From: [Clostridium] scindens ATCC 35704
Lineage (GTDB): Bacteria; Bacillota; Clostridia; Lachnospirales; Lachnospiraceae
Direction of reading: 5' to 3'
DNA: 64,000 bases
NCBI RefSeq assembly: GCF_004295125.1
Contig: NZ_CP036170.1
Coordinates: 1,855,501-1,919,500, forward strand
Shown here: positions 34,440 to 42,115 of the stretch, one piece after another
How the letters are laid out: each line of letters opens with the position of its first letter
How positions within the stretch are numbered: position 1 is the first letter of the stretch
Notes under the pieces: generated by a model
The model's input: only the letters and a program-made list of their open reading frames with translations
What the model was told of the DNA's origin: nothing
Database searches by the model: none
Translations under genes and position numbers: made by a program

Positions 34440-36260
34440 ATGGAGAAGCAGATTCTTATATGCTGTGGTACCGGATGCCGGGCAAACGGCAGCATGAAGG
34501 TTGCCGAGGCACTCTCGGAGGCAGCGGAGGCAAAAGGGGGCAGGGCCCAGGTGATTGCGGAAGTTAAGACTACCGGCTGCAATGGATTCTGCGAAAATGG
34601 GCCGATCGTGAAAATTATGCCGGATAATCTGGTATACTATAAAGTAAAGCCTAAGGACGCAGAAGAGATTATAGAGAAGACGGTTCTGGGGGGAGAAGAG
34701 ATCAAGCGGCTCATGTATCAGGATGACAGCGGCGCGAGGGTACGCTCCCAGGAAGAGAATCCATTCTATGCCCATCAGCAGAAGGTGGCATTAAGACATA
34801 TCGGGAAGATTGATCCCGAGAATATAGAAGACTACTTAAAAGAAGGCGGATACGAGGCCCTTAAGAAGGCAGTATCCATGACATCGGACGAAATCATTTC
34901 CGAAGTAGAGAAGTCAGGGCTTCGGGGAAGAGGCGGAGCCGGATTCCCGGCAGGGAGGAAATGGAGGACTGCCGCTTCTTATGAGAATTTCCCCAAATAT
35001 GTGGCTTGCAATGGAGACGAGGGAGACCCGGGCGCATTCATGGACCGCTCGATTCTGGAAGGCGATCCCCACTGCGTTATAGAAGGACTGGCCATCGCCG
35101 CGGTAGCGGTAGGAGCCGAGGAAGGCTTCTTCTATATCCGGGATGAGTACGACCTGGCAGTGCGGCATGTAAAGAAAGCCATCGAGGATGCAAAGGCCAG
35201 AGGCATTATCGGCGAATCCGTGATGGGCTCGTCTCACAGGCTGGAACTGTCGGTAGTCAGGGGCGGCGGCGCGTTCGTATGCGGCGAGTCCACGGCGTTG
35301 ATGGCATCAATAGAAGGACGGGTGGGAGAGCCCCGGGCTAAGTATATCCGTTCCGTGCAAAGAGGCCTTTGGAACCAGCCTACCGTGCTGAACAATGTGG
35401 AAACGCTGGCTAATATACCGGTGATCATCAAGAAAGGCGGGGAGGCCTTTGCTGATATTGGAACAGAAGGCAGCAGCGGGACGAAGGTCTTTGCCCTGGT
35501 AGGAAAGGTAAAAAGGACCGGACTTGTGGAAGTGCCAATGGGCACGACCCTGCGCCACCTGATCTATGATATCGGCGGCGGCATCCTGAATAACCGGGCG
35601 TTCAAGGCTGTACAGACGGGAGGGCCGTCAGGAGGCTGTATTCCGGAATCCATGCTGGATCTGGAAGTGGATTTTGATTCGCTGGCGAAGTACGGAGCCA
35701 TGATGGGCTCCGGCGGTATGATCGTTATGGATGACAGAAGCTGCATGGTGGAGGTAGCCAGATACTACACCAACTTCCTGTGCGAGGAAAGCTGCGGAAA
35801 ATGTACGCCTTGCCGCGAGGGCTTAAGGCGGATGCTGGAGATCCTTACGGATATCTGCGAGGGCAGGGGAAGAGAAGGAGACATTGAACTGCTGGAACGT
35901 CTGGGGCGGGCTATGCAGGACGCGTCCCTTTGCAGCCTCGGAAAGACGGCAGCCAATCCGGTGCTGACGACGATCCAGTATTTTCGGGAAGAATACGAGG
36001 CGCATATCCGCGAGAAGAGATGTCCGGCGGGCGTATGCAAGGAACTGACCAGGTTCGCCATACAGCCGGAGAAATGTATCGGCTGCGACATGTGTGCCAG
36101 AGGGTGCCCGGCGAGTGCGATCAGCGGCGGCAAGAAGGAAATACATGCCATTGATCCGGAGAAATGTATCGCCTGCGGAAGCTGCAGGGAAGCATGCAAG
36201 TTTGACGCGGTCATTACCCTGAGAAGAAATGACGCCGCAGAAAGGGGGCAGCAGGCATGA
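34440..36260 (+). CDS. NuoF/HydB-like FMN-NAD(H) subunit with extra Fe-S domains
   Basis: A 606-aa electron-transfer flavoprotein. Order: N-terminal thioredoxin-like [2Fe-2S] domain (CCGTGCRANG, TTGCNGFCENGP), FMN/NADH domain (GLRGRGGAGFPAGRKW, CNGDEGDPGAFMDRS, RGGGAFVCGESTALMASIEG), the N3-type cluster ESCGKCTPCREGLRRM, and a C-terminal 2x[4Fe-4S] ferredoxin domain (CIGCDMCARGCP, CIACGSCREACK). This is the layout of the flavin subunit in electron-bifurcating hydrogenases and bifurcating tungsten oxidoreductases. It begins immediately after the NuoE-like stop and overlaps the next gene by 4 nt. Confidence 0.95.
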   Translation: MEKQILICCGTGCRANGSMKVAEALSEAAEAKGGRAQVIAEVKTTGCNGFCENGPIVKIMPDNLVYYKVKPKDAEEIIEKTVLGGEEIKRLMYQDDSGARVRSQEENPFYAHQQKVALRHIGKIDPENIEDYLKEGGYEALKKAVSMTSDEIISEVEKSGLRGRGGAGFPAGRKWRTAASYENFPKYVACNGDEGDPGAFMDRSILEGDPHCVIEGLAIAAVAVGAEEGFFYIRDEYDLAVRHVKKAIEDAKARGIIGESVMGSSHRLELSVVRGGGAFVCGESTALMASIEGRVGEPRAKYIRSVQRGLWNQPTVLNNVETLANIPVIIKKGGEAFADIGTEGSSGTKVFALVGKVKRTGLVEVPMGTTLRHLIYDIGGGILNNRAFKAVQTGGPSGGCIPESMLDLEVDFDSLAKYGAMMGSGGMIVMDDRSCMVEVARYYTNFLCEESCGKCTPCREGLRRMLEILTDICEGRGREGDIELLERLGRAMQDASLCSLGKTAANPVLTTIQYFREEYEAHIREKRCPAGVCKELTRFAIQPEKCIGCDMCARGCPASAISGGKKEIHAIDPEKCIACGSCREACKFDAVITLRRNDAAERGQQA

Positions 36261-37003
36261 TAGAGATTACGATCAACGGAAAAGCATGTACCTGCGAAAA
36301 GGGAGAGTTCCTGCTTGAAGTAGCCAGAAGGAATGGCTTTTACATACCGACCTTATGCCATCATCCTGGTGTAGCGGAACAAGGATGCTGCCGGGTGTGC
36401 CTGGTAGAAGTGGTGGAAAACAAAAGAAGCAAGATCGTGGTATCCTGCGTTTACCCTGTGGAGCAGCCCTGCGAAGTGTACACGGACAGCGCCCGGGTAA
36501 GGGAAGACCGGGGCGCTGTCCTGATGCTTCTGGCAGCAAGAGCCCCGGAAAGCACGGAGATCAAAGCCCTGTGCAAGCAGTATGGGGCCATGGATGGCAG
36601 CCGTTTTGCCCCGATAGAAGGGGAGAAGTGCATCATGTGCGGACTATGCGCCAGGGCGTGCGCGAGCCTTGGAACGGGAGCCATCTCTACCGTCATGCGC
36701 GGAACTTCCAAGAAGATATCCACGCCTTACGACGAACCCAGCAGCGCGTGCATCGGCTGCTTAAGCTGCGCGAAGATCTGTCCCACCAGAGCCATTGATT
36801 TTGCGGAGGATGAGAAGAAGCGGAGCATCTGGGGACGGGAGTTTGAACTGATCCGCTGCAAGGAATGCGGCGCGCCCATAGGCACAAAGGAAGAGATCGA
36901 ATACGCGGCAATGCGCTGCGGCGAAGAACCGATGTATCTCTGCCCGGACTGCAGGAAAAAGAAGATGGCAGACGTGATGGCGCACGCTTATGGCGTGGAA
37001 TAG
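36257..37003 (+). CDS. NuoG-N-terminal-like Fe-S subunit
   Basis: A 248-aa Fe-S protein equivalent to the N-terminal part of NuoG/HydA. The [2Fe-2S] domain has ITINGKACTCEKGEFLLEVA and HHPGVAEQGCCRVCLVEV; two [4Fe-4S] motifs follow (CIMCGLCARAC, CIGCLSCAKICP). The tail carries CKECGAPIG and CPDCRKKK, a zinc-ribbon-like pair. It lacks the H-cluster or molybdopterin domain of its longer relatives, so it likely bridges the NuoF flavin to the ferredoxin/AOR half. ATGA overlap with the preceding gene supports a complex. Confidence 0.92.
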   Translation: MIEITINGKACTCEKGEFLLEVARRNGFYIPTLCHHPGVAEQGCCRVCLVEVVENKRSKIVVSCVYPVEQPCEVYTDSARVREDRGAVLMLLAARAPESTEIKALCKQYGAMDGSRFAPIEGEKCIMCGLCARACASLGTGAISTVMRGTSKKISTPYDEPSSACIGCLSCAKICPTRAIDFAEDEKKRSIWGREFELIRCKECGAPIGTKEEIEYAAMRCGEEPMYLCPDCRKKKMADVMAHAYGVE

Positions 37004-37043
37004 ACTTAAAACAGAAAATGACGCTTGAAAGAAGGAACGCAAT

Positions 37044-38021
37044 GTGAAAGACCAGTATGGACGAACCATAGATTATATCCGAATATCGGTGACGGACCGC
37101 TGCAATCTGAGATGTGTCTACTGCATGCCCGAGGAAGGCGTAGAGCAGGTGGCGCATGAAGAGATCCTAACCTATCAGGAGATTGTAAGAATTGCCGGGC
37201 TGTGCGCCCGGATGGGGATATCGAAAGTAAAATTGACTGGCGGAGAGCCGCTGGTACGCAAGGGCCTCTACAGCCTGGTGAGAGATCTGAAGAGATGCGA
37301 AGGCATCGAGCAGGTGACGCTGACGACCAATGGCGTAGAATTAAAAAGCCAGATGGAGGAACTTGCCAAAGCAGGGCTGGATGCTGTCAATATCAGCCTG
37401 GATACGCTGGACGCGGGCATGTATGCCTCTGTCACGCGCCGGGATATGCTTGATCAGGCACTGGAAGGACTTAAGGAAGCGCTTCGGTATCCACAGGTCA
37501 AGGTCAAGATCAACTGCGTTCCTATGAGAAATGTCAATGAAGGACAGTGGACGACACTGGCAGGGCTCTCCAGGGATCTGCCGGTGGACGTGCGCTTCAT
37601 TGAGATGATGCCCATCGGGCTGGGAAAAGAGTTCCAGGGGAGGAGCCAGGATGATATCCTTGCGGCGCTTAGGAAGGCCTATGGACAGGAGACCCTCTTT
37701 TATGGAAAATGTGGAAATGGTCCAAGTATATACGTAAAATTTCCGGGATTCAAAGGAAGGATAGGATTCATCAGCGCCATATCCCATAAGTTCTGCGGGG
37801 AATGCAACCGTATCCGGCTTACCTCGGAAGGCTTCTTAAAGCCCTGCCTCCAGTATGAAAACGGAACGGATATAAAAGGACCGCTGCGGCGCGGGCAATC
37901 AGATGAAGAACTAGCCATGCTTATTGAGGATGCTATATATAGAAAACCCAGAAGCCACCATTTCGAACAGGCAGAAGGGGAAGGGTTTGAACAAAGACAG
38001 ATGTCAAAGATTGGAGGATGA
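37044..38021 (+). CDS. moaA: GTP 3',8-cyclase MoaA
   Basis: Radical-SAM enzyme that starts pyranopterin synthesis from GTP. The SAM cluster is Cys20, Cys24 and Cys27 (TDRCNLRCVYCMPEEG); the C-terminal GTP-binding cluster is in FCGECNRIRLTSEG and KPCLQYE. At 325 aa it is full length, and GEPLVRKGL plus FIEMMPIG are typical. Translation starts at GTG 37044 after GAAGGA. Its partner MoaC, needed for cPMP formation, is not in this window. The gene lies between the AOR complex and the tungstate transporter. Confidence 0.95.
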   Translation: MKDQYGRTIDYIRISVTDRCNLRCVYCMPEEGVEQVAHEEILTYQEIVRIAGLCARMGISKVKLTGGEPLVRKGLYSLVRDLKRCEGIEQVTLTTNGVELKSQMEELAKAGLDAVNISLDTLDAGMYASVTRRDMLDQALEGLKEALRYPQVKVKINCVPMRNVNEGQWTTLAGLSRDLPVDVRFIEMMPIGLGKEFQGRSQDDILAALRKAYGQETLFYGKCGNGPSIYVKFPGFKGRIGFISAISHKFCGECNRIRLTSEGFLKPCLQYENGTDIKGPLRRGQSDEELAMLIEDAIYRKPRSHHFEQAEGEGFEQRQMSKIGG

Positions 38022-38026
38022 TAACG

Positions 38027-38461
38027 TTGGGAAAAGTGATAGCGGTCTGCACAAGCCCGGCCAAGGGAACGCAGAAGACAAGTGTAGAACGGGCAGTGTT
38101 CATCGAGGATTATGGAATCGAGGGCGATGCCCATGCAGGCAAATGGCACCGGCAGGTTAGCCTTTTATCCTATGATAAGATCGAGGAATTTAGGAAGAAG
38201 GGCGCCCAGGTGGCAAATGGAGCCTTCGGAGAAAATCTGGTAGTGGAAGGAATTGATTTTAAAACGTTGCCGATTGGCACGATCTTTCAATGTAATGATG
38301 TCATCTTGGAACTGACGCAGATTGGAAAGGAATGTCACCATGGATGCGAGATATTCCAGAAAATGGGCGACTGTATCATGCCCAGGGAAGGCGTATTCGC
38401 AAAAGTAATCAAAGGAGGTGTGATTGAAGCCGGCGACATTTTAAATATAGTAACCGATTAA
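38027..38461 (+). CDS. MOSC domain protein of the cofactor cluster
   Basis: A single MOSC domain of about 144 aa: GDAHAGKWHRQVSLLS, GAFGENLVVEGIDF, GKECHHGCEIFQKMGDC, MPREGVFAKVI. This small type accompanies moaA and moaC in many anaerobes and is thought to handle sulfur or the cofactor. TTG 38027 is preferred: GGAGG at 38013-38017 is 9 nt from it but touches the ATG at 38018, which overlaps the moaA stop. Relatives also begin with the GKVIAVCTS that follows the TTG. The conserved Cys pair is present. Confidence 0.88.
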   Translation: MGKVIAVCTSPAKGTQKTSVERAVFIEDYGIEGDAHAGKWHRQVSLLSYDKIEEFRKKGAQVANGAFGENLVVEGIDFKTLPIGTIFQCNDVILELTQIGKECHHGCEIFQKMGDCIMPREGVFAKVIKGGVIEAGDILNIVTD

Positions 38462-38692
38462 AAATTACATATCAATTGCAGGAATTCGAGCCTGACTGTC
38501 TAAAGTAGCAAAAGATGCCATGACAGCAGGCCAATGGGTGCTTTTTGAAAAGAGGGCGCCTTCCATATTTGAAAAGAATATCCGCAGACATCGATAGGTG
38601 TATTTTGCGTGGTCTTCTTTATCAGAGGCCATTTTTTTAATGGGAGCGTGGCAATAGAATGTAATGGTACATGCTGAAGGAGGAAGGATTGT

Positions 38693-39583
38693 ATGAAAAA
38701 GAAGGTTTTGACAGTGATGCTTGTAGTGGCAATGTGTCTGGGGCTTGCGGCCTGCGCGAGCAAAGAGGAGCCTAAGAAAGAGGAGCCGAAAAAGGAGACA
38801 GAATCCAAGGACTCGGTGAAGGATAAAGGGAAACTTATGATGGCGACTACGACCAGCACGGAGGATACGGGACTTCTGGACTATCTGAAGCCGCTGTTTA
38901 AAGAGGACACCGGATGGGATCTGGAATGGAATGCCGTAGGTACCGGAGAGGCCCTGAAGATGGGAGAGAATGGGGACGTGGACGTTGTACTTGTCCATGC
39001 AAAGACCAGCGAAGAGGAATTCATTGCAAACGGCTATGGCGTGGAGCGATTTCCAGTCATGTATAATGATTTCGTAGTGATTGGTCCGAAAGAACCTATC
39101 GCCAAGACGGAAGACATTAATGCCGTATTCACACAGATAATCAATGACCAGCTTCCATTCGTATCCAGAGGCGATGACTCAGGTACGGATAAGAAGGAAA
39201 AGAAGATATGGAGCGAACTTGGGCTTGACCCTGCTTCAGATCCGAACTACGTAGAGTCCGGGCAGGGAATGGGCGCGACCATTACCATGGCGGACGAGCA
39301 GAAGGCTTACTGCCTGACGGACAGAGGAACCTGGCTTAAGCAGAGCAAGGACGCGACGCTTGATAGCGAACTTGAGATTATCTGTGAAGGAGACAAGAAC
39401 CTGCTGAACCAGTATGGGGTAATTGCCGTTAATCCGGAGAAGTATCCGGAGTTGAATAATGAAGGAGCCAATGATTTTATTGAGTGGATATGCTCTGACA
39501 AAATACAGAAACTGATTGGGGAATATGGAATCGACGAGTACGGGCAGGCATTATTTACGCCGAATGCAGGTACCGATTCATAG
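38693..39583 (+). CDS. tupA: tungstate-binding lipoprotein TupA
   Basis: High-affinity extracytoplasmic tungstate-binding protein, 296 aa. Signal peptide with lipobox LAAC (VVAMCLGLAACASKEE), Lys/Glu-rich linker, then the TupA signature TTTSTEDTGLLDYLKPLF, VGTGEALKMGENGDVDVVLVHA and RGDDSGTDKKEKKIW. This set distinguishes TupA from molybdate ModA. It starts the tupABC-moeA segment. A 231-bp gap without a recognisable gene or clear terminator precedes it, so it may have its own promoter. SD AAGGAGGAAGG. Confidence 0.95.
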   Translation: MKKKVLTVMLVVAMCLGLAACASKEEPKKEEPKKETESKDSVKDKGKLMMATTTSTEDTGLLDYLKPLFKEDTGWDLEWNAVGTGEALKMGENGDVDVVLVHAKTSEEEFIANGYGVERFPVMYNDFVVIGPKEPIAKTEDINAVFTQIINDQLPFVSRGDDSGTDKKEKKIWSELGLDPASDPNYVESGQGMGATITMADEQKAYCLTDRGTWLKQSKDATLDSELEIICEGDKNLLNQYGVIAVNPEKYPELNNEGANDFIEWICSDKIQKLIGEYGIDEYGQALFTPNAGTDS

Positions 39584-39600
39584 ACAGGAGGAATTAGCAG

Positions 39601-40284
39601 ATGGTAGAGTGGTTAAAAAGCGTGATATCAGATCCGGGAATTATCAGTGCTATCAAAGTGACCTTTACGATGGCAGTCTGTTCTACCGCGATATCATCTG
39701 TGCTGGGAATCGTGCTGGGGCTTCTCCTTGAGAGGTTCCAGTTTCCCGGGAAGAAGATTGTTATCCGGATCAACCGGACGCTGATGGGAGTGCCGCCGGT
39801 GGTCGTGGGCCTGGTGGTCTATCTCCTGATAATGCGCAGGGGGCCTTTGGGCCCTTTGTCGCTTCTATTTACCATCAAGGGGATGGTGATCGCGCAGACG
39901 CTGATCATTACCCCCATCATATGCGGGATGATCTATTCCTATGCAAGGAAGGCAGCGCCTTCGATCAGAGTATTCGCGGTGACTATGGGGGCGGACAGAT
40001 GGCAGACGGCGAAGCTGACGGTGCGCGAGATGAAAAAGGAGATTTATTTCTGCATGGTTACCGGATTCGGGCGCTCCATCAGCGAGGTGGGGGCAGTCAT
40101 GCTGGTGGGCGGCAATATCAAGGGCAGGACGCGCACGATGACGACGACGATCTCGCTGCTAAAGAGCCAGGGAATATTCACGGAAGGAGTGGCGCTTGGA
40201 GTCCTGCTTCTGGTCATGGCATTCCTATTACAGTGGATATGCGATATACTCCAGAAAGAGGAGGCGGAGGATGAGAATTACTAA
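39601..40284 (+). CDS. tupB: tungstate ABC transporter permease TupB
   Basis: A 227-aa integral membrane protein with about five to six transmembrane segments, matching TupB/ModB-type permeases: ISAIKVTFTMAVCSTAISSVLG, LMGVPPVVVGLVVYLLIMRRG, ITPIICGMIYSYA and the coupling loop FAVTMGADRWQTAKLTVREM. The conserved GFGRSISEVGAVMLVGGNIKG is characteristic of the tungstate/molybdate group. It starts 17 nt after tupA behind GGAGG, and its end overlaps tupC by 14 nt. Confidence 0.95.
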   Translation: MVEWLKSVISDPGIISAIKVTFTMAVCSTAISSVLGIVLGLLLERFQFPGKKIVIRINRTLMGVPPVVVGLVVYLLIMRRGPLGPLSLLFTIKGMVIAQTLIITPIICGMIYSYARKAAPSIRVFAVTMGADRWQTAKLTVREMKKEIYFCMVTGFGRSISEVGAVMLVGGNIKGRTRTMTTTISLLKSQGIFTEGVALGVLLLVMAFLLQWICDILQKEEAEDENY

Positions 40285-40876
40285 CTTGGAAAAGACGATT
40301 GGAAACTTCCATCTGGAAGTTGATGATTTATATATAGAGCCGGGAAAGATCCACGGGATCGTGGGGCCTAACGGATGCGGCAAGACGGTGTTCCTTAAGA
40401 TGGTAGCCAAAATATTGAAGCCGGACGGTGGGAACATCGATTATGAGGGGCTTACGGGCCGGGATATTACGATGATGTCCCAGAGGCCCTATCTGATGGA
40501 TGCATCCGTCTATCAGAACCTGATATACCCGCTTACGCTTCGAGGGATCAAGCCGGATGAGGATGCGGTAGACCGGACGCTTGAAAGAGCGGGACTTTTA
40601 AGCCAGAAGAAGCAGTACGCAAAGTCCCTCTCCAGCGGGGAGCGCCAGAAACTATCCTTCCTGCGGGCGCTGATCTTCCATCCCAAACTGATTATGGTGG
40701 ATGAGACGCTGTCCAATCTGGACCCGGAGAGCGAGGCGCTATTCGAGGGAATGATCGTGGAGGTGCAGAAAGAGGCGCCGATTACTTGGATGATCGTAAA
40801 TCATCAGCTGGATCATATCTATCAGCTCTGCGACCAGATCCACTATATGGAAAAAGGAAGGTTTGTGAGATCATGA
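40271..40876 (+). CDS. tupC: tungstate ABC transporter ATPase TupC
   Basis: ATPase of the tungstate importer, 201 aa from ATG 40271 (GGCGGAGG upstream). Walker A GPNGCGKTVFLKM, Q-loop MMSQRPYLMDASV, signature LSSGERQKLSFLRAL, Walker B LIMVDETLSNLDPES and H-loop IVNHQLDHI are all present. Walker B has DET instead of the usual DEP. It is compact and lacks the C-terminal oxyanion-sensing domain of ModC. The final TGA overlaps the ATG of moeA, so transport and cofactor metal insertion are translationally linked. Confidence 0.92.
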   Translation: MRITNLEKTIGNFHLEVDDLYIEPGKIHGIVGPNGCGKTVFLKMVAKILKPDGGNIDYEGLTGRDITMMSQRPYLMDASVYQNLIYPLTLRGIKPDEDAVDRTLERAGLLSQKKQYAKSLSSGERQKLSFLRALIFHPKLIMVDETLSNLDPESEALFEGMIVEVQKEAPITWMIVNHQLDHIYQLCDQIHYMEKGRFVRS

Positions 40877-42105
40877 AATTGCTGAATGTAGACACATTGG
40901 AGGAGGCCCGACGGAAGGTGATAAGAGCGATGGAGGGCTCGCCGCTAAGAGTAGAAGAAATAGAACTTCTAAAGGCACAAGGATACGTGCTGGCAGAGGA
41001 TGTCTGTGCCAGAGAGAATGTCCCATTATTCCGAAGATCTACGGTGGATGGCTATGCGGTCCGGGCAGCAGATACCGGAGGCGCAGGCGAGAGTATTCCC
41101 GCATTCTTAAGGATCGTGGGGGAGGTGGAGATGGGCTGTGCGCCAGAGATGGAAGTCACGCCCGGAACCTGCGTCTATGTCCCTACTGGCGGCATGATTC
41201 CTGAAGGTGCGGATGGAGTCGTAATGGTGGAGTTCTGCGAGTTGTTCTCGGATACGGAAGCGGCAGTCTATAAGCCGGTGGCAGCGGGGGCTAATATTGT
41301 AGAAGCCGGAGATGACATGAAACAAGGACAGAAGGTTCTGGAAAAAGGGACGAAGATCACGCCCCAGGCGATCGGAGCCCTGGCAGCGCTTGGAATCACC
41401 AGGGTTCGTACATACTGTCCCTGGAAGATCACGGTGATATCCACGGGAGATGAACTGGTGGCGCCTAGGGAGACGCCAAAGCCAGGCCAGGTGCGGGATA
41501 TCAACACGTATGGGATCTATGCGACGGCCAGGCAGATGGGCTTTGAGGTGGCGGAATGTGCGGTGCTCAAAGATGACAGAATGCTGCTTCTGGAGACGGC
41601 GCAAAAAGGAATGGAACAAAGCGATATCGTAGTGATCTCCGGGGGAAGTTCCCAAGGGAAGAAGGATGAGACCAATTTCGTGATAGACGAGCTGGCCAGC
41701 GAAGGCGCATTTACCCATGGGCTGGCCCTTAAGCCGGGCAAGCCTACGATCCTGGGATATGACCGGCCTACGCAGACCCTGCTGGCAGGACTTCCGGGCC
41801 ATCCGGCGGCAGCCATGCTGGTATTCCGGCTGGTGATTGGGTGGCTGTGGCGCACAGCCACAGGGGAGAAGGAACCCTATGTGCGTACGGCGGAGATATC
41901 TACGAACCTTCCGGCAGCGCCGGGGAAACTGACCTGCCAGTTGGTGCATCTTGCGAGGCGGGATGAGGGAAGCCTTGCGGCCATCCCGATATTTGGACGC
42001 TCCGGACTTATCAGCACGCTTTCCGGGGCTGATGGCTATATATTGATTGAAGAGAATAAGGAAGGGCTGAAAAAGGGAGAGCGGGTATCTGTATACGAGA
42101 TTTGA
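40873..42105 (+). CDS. moeA: molybdopterin molybdotransferase MoeA
   Basis: Inserts molybdate or tungstate into adenylated pyranopterin. The 410-aa protein has the MoeA domains in order: N-terminal VPLFRRSTVDGYAVRAADT, TPGTCVYVPTGGMIPEGADGVVMVE, the MoCF core VISTGDELVAPRETPKPGQV and VISGGSSQGKKDETN, and LPGHPAAAMLVF before the C-terminal beta barrel. ATG 40873 overlaps the tupC stop. Two MoeA paralogues in tandem suggest one serves tungsten and the other molybdenum, as seen in other AOR-containing anaerobes, but which is which cannot be told from sequence. Confidence 0.93.
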   Translation: MKLLNVDTLEEARRKVIRAMEGSPLRVEEIELLKAQGYVLAEDVCARENVPLFRRSTVDGYAVRAADTGGAGESIPAFLRIVGEVEMGCAPEMEVTPGTCVYVPTGGMIPEGADGVVMVEFCELFSDTEAAVYKPVAAGANIVEAGDDMKQGQKVLEKGTKITPQAIGALAALGITRVRTYCPWKITVISTGDELVAPRETPKPGQVRDINTYGIYATARQMGFEVAECAVLKDDRMLLLETAQKGMEQSDIVVISGGSSQGKKDETNFVIDELASEGAFTHGLALKPGKPTILGYDRPTQTLLAGLPGHPAAAMLVFRLVIGWLWRTATGEKEPYVRTAEISTNLPAAPGKLTCQLVHLARRDEGSLAAIPIFGRSGLISTLSGADGYILIEENKEGLKKGERVSVYEI

Positions 42106-42115
42106 AGGAGGAGCC

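Noticed and set aside
38465-38692. Minus-strand protein-like stretch before tupA (SNMEGALFSKSTHWPAVM)
   Set aside because: About 55 codons, extended only as antisense into tupA; no start or family recognised. It may be a remnant, but the evidence is too thin to list as a gene.
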